Positions 37,901-49,900 of a stretch of 64,000 nt of DNA are shown here, piece after piece; positions within the stretch are counted from its first letter, which is position 1; each line of letters starts with the position of its first letter. The translations under genes and the position numbers were made by a program. The stretch lies in NCBI GenBank assembly GCA_013396995.1, contig VWZP01007503.1, positions 26,024-90,023 on the forward strand. Reading direction: 5' to 3'. The DNA is from Dicaeum eximium (taxonomy: Eukaryota > Chordata > Aves > Passeriformes > Dicaeidae). The notes beneath the pieces were generated by a model. The model ran no database searches and was not told the DNA's origin. It saw only the letters and a list, made by a program, of their open reading frames with translations.

Positions 37901-40900
37901 AACTCCTTGGATGTCATCCCTTCCCTTGCAAATACTGGCAGATTGTTTAATCCACAGCAAAGTTACAAAATACTATTGTTTTTGGAGAGAAAATACGCTG
38001 GCTCAGAGCCCCTCTGTTCATGTGCTTTCTCAGGAGCAGGGAACTTGTGCTTTACATTATACATGAACCTCAAAGCATTTGAAGAAGGAGCTGAAGTGTA
38101 GGTAGAAGTGACTGGAGCATATGCACAGAGCCCTGTTTTGTCTGTCAAACCTAAAGATAGCTGCTGGATCTCATTCCTCCTTTGGAGACCTGCATGCTCT
38201 GAAACCTCTTCCAAGTTGCCACTTTTGCTTGATCCATTTTTTTACCAGACACTCCTAGTCCTGGAAAAATGTGTGATGGCTGTAGTGGCAATTTAAATGG
38301 ACACCTTAAACCCTTGTGTTACTTTCTGTCTCTCTTGCCATGTAGCAGTGGATCCCCTGCATTTGCCTCCCACCCCTCCGAGCAGCCATGGCAGTGACTC
38401 CGAAGGAGGGCAGAGCCCAGCTCGATCCCTCCCTCCTTCCAGCCCAATCCAGCTCCAGGCCACGGCTAAGGTTGCATCACGCACAGCTTCAGTACTCTCC
38501 AATTCCCCTCTCCTGACTGCACCACATGTAAGTTGAGCTGGCTTTCTCCACCATTTATCTNATTACTGGTTTTGACAGAGATTTGCTAGCTTTCTGTTAT
38601 TGTTGTTTTGGTGAATTAATCTCTGGTCAAAACTGCAGATCCAGTAATTCTTGCTCACTGGTCTGTTCTGTTCCCACAGGGAGCAGCATGTACCTCTCCT
38701 CTAAGTTGAGACAGGGTTCACTGGTGTTATTAGGTTTATCCCATCATAGACTATCACATCCCTGCTGGGTTGACCTGTCTCTGGCAGATCTGCATCTGTC
38801 CTCTTGTCATGTCATTAGCAAGTGGTGATCTTTAGGGAGGGATTTTCAGTAGTGTTTCTCACGTGTCTCTTTCCCTGTTTGAGCCAAAGGCAGTTATCCT
38901 GTTGGCCTCAGTGTGTACAGAGCTGGGCCAAGAACAACTGTTTTGAGGGAATCCCATCCCAAAGGTTTGAACTCTGAATGGAAGTTACCTGAAAAGTATT
39001 CCACACATTCCCAATTGCAGGAGGCTGTTCTAGTAGGCCTAGTCCTGTCTGAAGTGGGAGACCTGCTGCCTCTCCTCCCTAACAACCTTTTCTTCTAGGA
39101 CTGTGTGCACTTAGAGTTTTATTTCATTTCATTTCTATGACCCTTGAAGAAATTACAGGGGACTGGCCCCCTCATCCTGACAGAGGAAGAGAAGAGGACG
39201 CTGATAGCAGAGGGCTACCCAATCCCTACCAAACTGCCCCTGACAAAAGCTGAGGAGAAAGTTCTAAAGAAAATCCGCAGGAAAATAAAAAACAAGGTAA
39301 ATGTTAGTTAGCTTTGCTGGGTGGTTCCTACTTGTTCTTCATTTTAGAAAATGCTGCAGAATTCTGCAGTAATGGTCCGTGGTACTGTTGAATGCTGCAA
39401 GATGTCTTTTAACAAAGTGCTTTTCTCTGTGCCTAAACACATCCATCAAATTGTCTGTCAATGTGAGTGTGCCTCAGTGTAGGTATTTACCTGACCCCAT
39501 TAACAATAGAGTATTTAGCAGGCAGGGTATCGAGTTGCTGTGGCTTGGCTCCATTTAAAAATCAGCACAATCCTGCCCTTATGGTAGGCAAAGAGCTCTG
39601 TATTCTTTGCATGGTGAGGAAGGTGTTCTTTTCTGTTTCCTGTTTTAAAATATGACTCTGTATTTCAGTGCACTAGTCTTTTGATCACTGAATTCAGTAA
39701 CTTTTAAAGTTGATACCAAGGATGCCAAATGGCCCAAATCTTTTTTTTTTTCCTTCTGACATGGGGAGTATCCTAGTGGTAGGGAAGAATGCAATTTTTT
39801 TTGAGACCTGACCAGCTAACGTGCTCTAGAGGACTTTAGCACATCTTTTGTGATTACTATATTCTGGTACTGGTTTTGCAGATAGAGGTGTAAATTTGGA
39901 CACACTAAATTGGAATTTGGTCTTGTACTATGTTTTTTCAAAACTTTCTGAAATTTTGATTTTGTTTTGAGTTTTGTTTTGATTTTGCACACTGATCTTG
40001 TGCATTTCATGTGCCACTTACATAGAATCAAAGTAATTTATATTGAGAAATCTGGAGGACCTTTGTTCAAAACCTTGGCTTGAAAAGTAGGGTCAGTTTA
40101 GAGTAGCTTGCTGAGGGTCTTGTCCAGTCATGTTTTACTGCCCCAAAGGCTGATGAGTCCCCTGTGTCTCTGGGCACCATGATCCCATGTTAGGCCACTC
40201 TTGTGGTTAAAACAAATAAATAGAATCCCTAATGTGTGATTCGAATTTTCTTTGCTGCAACTCGTATTTGATGCCTCTTGGCATTTTGCTCTGTGCCTCT
40301 GAGAGCTCTGACATCATCTTTGCTGCACGAGATAGTTGAAGACAGCAATAGGATTCCCTCCTTGGCCTTCTCTTCTTCAGTCTGAACAAGCTCAGCTTTT
40401 TCTGCCTTTCCTGAAATGTCATGTGCTCTGGCGTGCTTATTATAGCAGAGCTCTGCCTCTGGGCCTGCTTCTGTACATCCAGAGCATTTGTTTCTGAGCC
40501 ATGCTGTTTCTGAGCACTGCTGTACTCAGCTGTGGTTTTGCAGCCAGAACAGAGGGGGAAGAACCTCTCCTCTGGACCTGCTAACTACAATCTCCTTGGT
40601 GCAGACCCACGTTTGCTTGGCTGCTTTTCCAACAGGGGCACACTGCTGACAGTTGTTCATCAGGACTCCATGTCCTTTCTAATACATTCGTGGGCTTTTC
40701 CTGTCCCACATGCAGGACATGGTCATGGGATCATCTTTTGGTATTTGTCCTAGGATATTCTCTCTAGATGAATCTGATTTACTTTTTTAAGGTTAGCAGG
40801 GGAATGTGGAAATAGATCAAGTCAGTGCTTTGCTTGCCAGGAATAGAAACGAGAACAAGACAGAAGCTTGAATCCAATAACATTGGGGCTTTTTACCAGT

Positions 40901-43900
40901 TTATTAATTCATCTCTGATGCTTTGTTTTCTGTGCAAATATTTGGTGTTTTTCATCCTTTTTCCTTAGATCTCTGCCCAGGAAAGTAGAAGAAAAAAGAA
41001 AGAATACATGGACAGTCTGGAAAAAAAGTAAGCCAGCCTCCTTCCTGTTTGAAGCAGGCCAATAGCACTAGTTGAGGGACTGGGAAGGGATCCAGCTGTG
41101 GCTGCTGGGCCGGTTCCATGCACAGAGTGCCAGCTGCCATCTCGTGGCAGTGACTGAGAAAAGGCCCTGCTCCTGGCAGCTGCTTGTCGGGGTCAGGACT
41201 GTGCCTGCCTGCAGCGGGTCACTAATGTGCCAGCAGACATTTCACACCTTCAATCAGGCAAGATGCAGCTCCCTTGGCTTTTGCCTCAGGCAGCTGGGTT
41301 GGCCTAGTGGACAGGCAGTGTTCAGGGAAAGATGGATCCAGAGTGAGTAAATTCTGTCTTCTAGTGCAGATGAAAACAGAAATAGGAAATGGGTGAGTCA
41401 GGACTGCCTGGGAAAATAAGCAGGACTTGGGAAAATAGCATGTGACCCATCAACTTCCCTTAGCAAGCAGGAGCCAAACCCCCAGTTAGTGATTTATATC
41501 CCAAATTCATCTTTCTTCCAGGAGATGAATATTCTAGTATTACTCTTATGCAATTCACCAGATGCTTCTGTTAAAACCCTTGTACCATCTTTGGTGATAT
41601 CCTTGGTGTAATTTCCATTTTTTTCTTGTCTCTTCATAGCTCTGTCTCGCTTCCTCAGAGTTACTTTTCTGAAATTCCACCTCATGCATACCAGATATCA
41701 AGGCTATTTCCTTTTCCTTTTTTTCTTCTTGAAGCTATTCAGGATGGTTCTGTTTATTTCCTTGGGAGTCACATATTTTACTTGGACCTCTTACATGTCC
41801 TATAGTTTGGGGATTTCCAGGGATAGTTTGGAAATGGGTAGTATTTTGGGACCGCCTTGAGCACTGTCTTTAATCTCATGGCTTGTTAGCCCTCATAAAA
41901 TTGAAATTGGAGGCTCTGATTTCAGTAGCATGGTATTTGCCAGACAGCTAATGCAACTTTTGCTTTGTGTTTCACACTATGAAGTGTGATTAAATATTAC
42001 GACTGAAGTTCATTGGTGTAATTGTTTCTTTAAATGTAAGCAAGATCGTAGACCTCTCAGTGAAAGCAAGTTTATCTTGTTTTACAATCACTTGAATAAG
42101 TAACTGATGTTTTTATATTTCTCTTTCATTGTGCTGTCTTCAGAGTTGAGACGTGCTCAAATGAAAACAGTGAGCTGCGTAAGAAGGTTGAAGTCCTGGA
42201 GAACACTAACAGGTAAGGAATGGAGATCATCAAACAAGACATGGTAGTGGCATATTACCATGAAAAGTGAAAATCTGGAGGTTAAGAGATCAACTGAAAT
42301 GTGAACAATAGCTGTGTCTGATGGGGTCCATGTCAGAGAAAAATTGTAGAAGGCCAGTTATTGTGACTGCAGTGGGATGTAAAGCATGGAGGTTTTGATG
42401 TCATGTCTTAAACTGCCTCCCCTGCTTGTGGTGTGCTTGAAAAACCTTTTAGCACTCTTCTCTGAGTTCTTCCACTGCCCAAGACAATGTACTTGGTGAT
42501 ACAAACCAAACCAAACCTACAGTCCAGCTGCCCCAATTGTCTTTAGTGAAATTTTGCCAGGAAGCCTTAACCTGAGGCATGACACTTCTATAAATTACAG
42601 TGCTGAAACTCAAGAGTCATTATTAGTTCATTATGCACTACTAGATGTGCTTGCAATTATTGTGCACCCTTCTAACTATCTCACACCCCAGAATTTCCTT
42701 CATTTGGAAGGGAAAATCACCTTCTTGCTTCTTCATTGCTGAAGAAATGGGTGACTCAGTGGTGGCTTTTTCAAAGGACACATGGCAGAAGATGTTGAAT
42801 AGCTAAGCTTTTAATTGGGTGTTAGCTGAGAGTGTGCAGTGTCAATCCTGACTTATGCTTAGTGTGGCAAATTCCAGTGAGCCCACTCTTAACACTTTCC
42901 AGTTAGAGGCATTTGCAGTGATGGTTGAATATTACCAGGGAACATGATGGTGACACTGAAGTGTGGGAGGAGGCTGGCTTTTGGAGATGAGCCCCATGAT
43001 AATGGAAAATGGCCCTAGAGCTGATCTGGCAGCCAGTGCACTGCTAATTGAGTGGCATGTGTTGTTTCTAATCTCTGGATCCAATCTCTAATTCCATGAA
43101 GCCAGACCCTGTAGCACTGAGACTTGCTGGAGAGTGTCTCCCACACACTGCTCATGCATAAAGACATCTGCTGCTTGCTTGAACAGAGCCAAGCCATTTC
43201 TGTGCCTCTTATATCATCCTCCAGGGTTTGACATAAAAGAACCAGGAACTATTCTGTAGGTGTGGAGTAGGGATGTCTCACCGAGAATCCGTCCCAGAAG
43301 ATACTGAAGCCAACTTCTCCTAAGAAAAGGTGCAGCTGTGGATTATCCCCTTGGGGACAACAGGTTGTCAACCCTGTAGTTGTTCTCCCCAGTTAAGATA
43401 AATTTGGCCAGCTGTTTTCATCTCTGAGCTTTTGAGGATGCACTCAAGCTTTGTTGCTTTTGTCCATCCTTTCAGAAAGGACCTTTAGCATCTTACCTAT
43501 TATTTGATTATCTTAATTCTTTCATGCTAAATGCTCTAAAAAGGTTTAGGTAAGTGAGATTATCTCCAAGTCCTTCATGCTTTGGCCATGTGGGATGAGT
43601 TGCATTGTCTCCTTCCCTCTGCAATAGCATTGATACTGATCTGTAATCTCATGCAGGGAAGCAGATGTTCATCCTTCTGCACAGGAATTCTTGTAATTCA
43701 TGGCAATGCTGTTTTGGCTATTTAGATACCAACTGTGTGTAAAATGTGCTAAGGTTTACATGTGAAGTACTGAGAAATTTGTTAAAGTGCCTGCTTTCAT
43801 CAAAACTCAGTTTTGTAACATATCATATTACAGACTTTTTCACCTTAACTCCAAAAAGCCACTTTTCCTATTTACTGTATAATTGTGCAACTGTCTCATT

Positions 43901-46900
43901 CAGAGAATGGTTCCAGGCCCTGGTTTAATGTACATTATCCACATCCTACAATGAATTCCAAATGTCTCATTTCCTCATTGGTATTTCACAGAGCCTTGGC
44001 ATGACATCCAGAAACTGTTCACATGTTTCAGAACTTCACAGCATCCTATAGCTGGAACTTTCATCTCCTGCATACAGTCAGGAATCTGTGTTTGGAGCAG
44101 TGGTGGTCAGAATTATTTAGTGTCATGTTCGGTTTGTCAGATGCCCAAATTTATATGTTTAGGACTTTATTTCTTAAAGTACCTAGCACAGTTAGGCACA
44201 CATGCATCTTATTTAATATTCCCAAAGCAGAACCCTAGTTGACTTTAGCTCTAACTTTGAATGTTCACTTCAGTAAAAAATAAAGATATTATTGAACATA
44301 TTATCTAAAATTACATCTACAAACATCAAAGCTGTTCTCCCATTGTGAAAGGTTGTTAGAGTGGAAGAAAGACAACAGGAAAATAAGAGCTATGATTACA
44401 TGTTAAAGTGATGCATTCAAGTGTAAATGAAGATAAAGTAGGATTTTTACCTTGTTGAAAAATTGGGCTATAGTTGCTTACTTAAAAGTTCATGAACGTT
44501 TATTGCTGTCAGTCAGTATCATGTTTGTGTAGTCTAGCTGGATTGAGAGGAACTGAAGGGCAATTTCCAAAACATACAATTACTGAACAGCAGTTTCCTT
44601 TCAGTATGTGCAATCAGATTTCAAGAGTATGTTAATCTATATATAGAAAACATTTGCATAGATACATACCTAAAACTTCAGGGAAGCCCTGCTTGCATTT
44701 CAAAATCTGGCTCCAAACTATGGAAACACTAGAATTTTTTTCTGATAAAAGTGAAAACATTTAGAAGATTCTTCCTTGAAAGCCAGCCTTAGCCTGAAAA
44801 TTTGGGCCTGAAAAGATGTAATGTCAAAGGTGCAAGCGTGGTCAAAAAAAATGCATCCAGGAGCATCTCCCTTGGCATTCACACACCTTAAAAGACAAGG
44901 CAGGAGTCTGGGGATCAAGATACTGGATTTTTATTTCTCATTACTCTGAGTGGGTGACTGCAGCATTTTTGTCAGCTTTAGTATTAGAACACTAGCATAT
45001 GTTACCTCTCCTAATTTGTGTGACTCAGTCCCTTAAAAGAAACCCATCCAAGTTGCTTCCTAGGCAGTTTTCTCAAAACTAAAGAAGTACATTATTACAT
45101 GCTTATCTGTTTTGTCTTAAAGCCACAAGTGAGCCATTGGTTTGAGTAGCATCCAGACATGTGGGACACTGTTCTCTTAGAAAGCCAAGGGTGTGAGAAG
45201 AAGCTGGTGCTGGGTATTGAACTGAGTTCTCCCATTCACCAAGAAGACTTGACCCACTCACATTTTGGCACTGAGACCAAAGGCAGAAACTGCCAGTGAT
45301 CCAGAGGGTTGCAAACATTCTCTGACACCAGTGTTATCTACCTGGGAGCCAGGTTTGCTTGGGCTTAAAGACAATTTTGGAACAGCTGGTTCTGGTATGA
45401 CGTGTTGAGAAGTGCTTTTGCTTCTCACTTCTGTTGAGTCTGTATTTTTAAGTATCTTGATAATCCCTTTTCCTGGAGAAATGATGGACATAGGATCCAG
45501 TGCATGTGTGGTTGAGTGTCACCCATGGACAATGAATGCAAGTGGCTGCCAGAGATGCTCCCATGGAGTAACAGTACCCAGCTGTGTAGATCTGCACAAA
45601 CAAGCACGTTAAAGGCAATGCCTTGTAAATACAAATAGGATATTCTTCCATTTCTCCAACTCCCCGTCATCTAAAGATCAAATTGCACATCAGTCTGACC
45701 CACCAAGGGTTTGTCAGCACCAAAGCTGCCAGACTTCACTGATTTGCTTGGTTGTTTTTTCATTTGAGACTGGTAAAGTCATTTTACCAAATCATTTTCA
45801 AGGAGTAATGGATCTAGGTTTAAGTTGCAATGAGATATCTTGCACCTAATTTCAGGCCACCCTTACAATATTTGACAAAGGTTGGCAGCCCTGGAGTAAC
45901 TCCTTACTTTTAGACCAACAGGACATTGATTTTCATGCTGAAACATCTTGTATGAAAAATTGCTGGAGATTTTCTTTGTGATTCAAATGAGAAAAGACTG
46001 TGGATTTAAGTGGTCTTCTAGTTAAAACCTTACTTTGGGATTTGTCCCCTTTCCTACAAATGGGACAGGCAGAGAAGGAATCTCTGTGTAGAGTTTTTTA
46101 AAAGACAGAATAATTTTTCTCTCTCCTTATCAGAATTGGGTTTTGTTCTTCACACAATAGGAACAATCCTCTAAAAACTTTTGATTAAGTGTTTGGTGTC
46201 CCCTAGAGATGTCTTGTTTGTTTTTTTGTTTGTTTGAATCAATGTTGGATTTTAAACAGAAATACTGACTTGAGGAAGTCTTCCAGGTGGTTCTCTAGTG
46301 GCAAGTTTTCTCTCCTTAATTAAAGTATCACTGGAAGCAAAAGGGAAGGCTTGACTTGGTCCATACTTTGGTAGTGAAAAGGCCTCTTCTGAAGATGAAT
46401 ATATGTGAATATGCACCAAAACCAAGACATCACAGACAGACTGAGTTTGCTGGCAGCATGTGGAAGGAAGTGCAGGAGTCTTCAGTCACTTTACAGCTTT
46501 CCTATGAGGTGCTTCCATTGGCAGGGAAAAGTGTGAAAGCACACTCACACCTCCTACAGAATTGACCCTCTAATTGAATATCCCTGGGAAATGTGTCAGA
46601 CACAGTGAAAATAATCCCTGTGGGTGCAAACCCCCTTAGCATGCTGTTTTGGGATTGCATTTTCTCCTGTTAGGAATTTAGCCATAGCCAGTGTATTCCA
46701 CTAAAAACATTTGTGGCCTTTGTACTGCTATTTAGAGGAAGCATTATAGTTTAGGGAGGTCCCTTTTCTGCAGGGCGGAGATCTGCTCCTTTTGCCTCTC
46801 CTGGTCCAGATCACCCTTGCAGCTGTGCAGTCACAAGCTTTTGCATGGGAATCTTTTGACTTCAGAATCCAGTCTTCCACCATTCCAGATTCAAACAGAG

Positions 46901-49900
46901 AATAAATGCACCAAGGAGTGTCCCATTTTGGCAGTGGCAGGATAAACTGATGTCATCTCTGATCAAACTTGTTTCTTGTTCTTGCTCAGTTTTTGATCGC
47001 AGTTTGCAGATGCACCTGTATCCTGTCAGCTCCAAACACTGAGTCCTTGTCTGTTGAGAAGAAAAAAGTAGTTGTGCTCAAACAGATAAATGACTTGGGG
47101 AAGAAAGACATTTTATGTGAAGGTATTTGGTAAATAAGGTGGGGGATGAATCTTCCTCTGTCTATAGGAGACCTCAGAATACTTGCCTGATTATACTTTC
47201 CAAAGAGTTGTTTTGTAATCAGCTCTCTGGGCTCACTCTGCCCAACAGGCTTTTTAAATTGAGCATGAAAAGGCAGAGATGAACAAAATGAGGAGAATTG
47301 CCTCTTCCCTGTTGATTTCCTCACCAGCCATTAGCTGTTTTCTCACTGACGCCTCCACAAAAAGTGGCAAGAACGATCAGCATTTCAAGGCTGCTGCTGC
47401 TGCCAGCCCCCGAGCTGAGGAGGAGGAGAGCTCCTTCCTCCTCACTCTGCAGAGCTGCTCTGCATCGAGCCCAGTGAGTCAGGCCTGAAATGGGGGAAAG
47501 ATTTAGTCTTCCAAAATAGTGCAGAAAGTTCAGGGTTGAAAGGGCATTGCTGTCTAGCAGAGCTGGTGGCCCGTGGTGGCAATGCTGTGGGCAGCGTGTT
47601 CTGTGCCAGGACATGATGGGTACAAGTCTGGTGAGCCCCATGCCATGCAGTGGATGTCAGGAGGAGCTGGGGAGAGATGCCAAAGGGAGCAGGGAATTAG
47701 GATGGTCTCATTTACGTGGTGGACACTGTTTATATCTCTTCATTTGTCTGTGGCCTCTGTATTACTGAATAAAGGATTGCATGGGGCATATTGCTCTCTT
47801 TTTTAAATACTGAGTTGCAGAGTGAGCCGTGCTCTCAAGAGCATTCAAGATATCCTTTCTTAACAAGTTGAGAAGGATCTGCTGGCCCAGATAAATCTGT
47901 GCTGTGAGAATGCCTTGTGCTCATTTCAGAATGTATTCCTGAAGTCCTTGAATTCATTAAACCCTAATTAGCAGTGAGCATTCATGATTAAAAAAAATCT
48001 ATGAAAATAGGCAGACCAGTGTATATTGAGCTGTGAAGGCACCTCTGGGTCTGTCCTACAATTAGCTTTTAGCCAGTTTAGTCTTAAAATACTCCTTCTA
48101 TTTTCTCTGACATCCTGACCTTGCCTCTTGCTTTAGCTTTTGACGTAACAGGCTCCAAAACTGTCATCTGGAGTTTCTATGGGGTATCCTCCACAGCAGA
48201 TTGGGAAACTTACAGGAGAAGTGAAAAGTAAACTTGGAAACAAACAGCAAATTTAGCATCTTGAAACAAAATTATACTATATTTGTGTTGAGGACGGGCA
48301 CTTGGGTTGCTCATAGATTGATAAAAAAACTGCTGTGAAAACTCTGTACCAATCATACTTTGACATAATTTCCCATTTAAATTTCCTGTGTTCTGACTGT
48401 AGTAATTGATGCTACAGCAGAAAAAGAAAAAAAAACCAAAAAACCAGTCAGAAAGGTTCTTCTGGTCAGGGAATGTTGAATCCAGCCATAAGAGAATTGT
48501 CATTGTGGTTGGGACCTCTGAAAGACACAATCAGAGCAGCCACTTGAAGCATCTGCAGTTTTTGTCAACTCTGCAGGATTCAACAAATGGCATTAAAGTG
48601 TTTTATTTAATAAATGAATGTGAGAAGTGAAATCTGTGCCTATGTCTGGTTTTAAGTTCTTCCCTTTAAAAGTCAGCCAGTGTGTGTTCTAAGTAGCAAG
48701 TTTTGGGGAAAGGGAATTTGATAACCAGCTAGAGCAGTTGGAGGTTTTGATAACTAACTGAGCAGTTATAAACTCAATTCTGCATCTTTAAAAATAATGG
48801 CAGAACTCCTGCTGAATTAATGACATAGAGTCAGGTTGTATATGCAACTGGTCATTTGCATGCAGAGCAGTTTCAGTTGTTAATGTGCCATTTTGTACAG
48901 AAACACAGAAAATGCAATTTTTATTTATAAGAACTTACTGAGAGTACTAAAGAAGTAATTGTTTAGGGACATCAGCTGAGAGAAAAGCAAAAGCTCTTGA
49001 AAGTTTTAGTGCTAATACATGTAAAAACTTCGTAAAATTAAAAACATTCCTTGCTAGTAATTTTAAGAAGACTTTAACTATCTCTACCTTATCCAAAGTG
49101 CTGTATTATTTCCATGTGTGGAATTTGAAACAAAAATCTGTTTAACCAACAAGCAGGTCAGTGTGTGTGATGCTTGTCTGTTGTCTTTGCTTTCCAGAAC
49201 ACTTCTGCAGCAGCTGCAGAGACTCCAAGCCGTGGTTGCTGGCAAAGTGTCCCGCTCGTGTAAGGCAGCTAGCACACAAACAGGGACCTGTCTTATGGTG
49301 AGTGTCTCTAAGGCTGGGAATTCTAAGGGGATGAGAATCTCTTTCCACTCCTCAAAGGCACATCTCCTGTTCTGCAAAGCCTCTCAATGGCAAATTCACA
49401 GCTTGGGGAACTCCTTTTCATTATTTAACAATTTTCAGGGAGGTGAGACTTGTGACTGATGAAGATTAATGATTGTGGGAAGGTACTGAGTTCTGGAGGA
49501 GACTGGGCCTGTGCTTTTGGTTGGGTGCTGCAGTGCTGAAAGAAGGAGCAATGCTCTTCCAGGGGACCCACTTTATTATTTCTTGTAGTATTATATGGTG
49601 GAATAGTGTCTAGGGTTGTAAAATGAAAATGAGGTTGACCTTTGTGGCTCGGTGCTTTTGATACCAATAAAAATAAACTGCTCAACCAAGTCAAAATATG
49701 ACTGAGGCTGTAAATCTACCTCTGTCCTATTTCAGTAGTCATATATAGTAGTAGTCAAGATAAGAAAATGAGTAGAATGAAACATTTCCTTTTCCCTCCT
49801 TACACACAGCTAGCAAGTTCCCTTTATACCTAAAGTGCTGTAAATTGATGGAAATCATTTACAAGGCCTAAGCTGCACTCCCAGTCTAGCCTCACTGTCA

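Noticed and set aside
45125..45300. tRNA-like or SINE-like B-box string in intron 8
   Set aside because: A GGTATTGAACTGAG string recalls a reversed tRNA arm, but no A box, cloverleaf or repeat body could be found.
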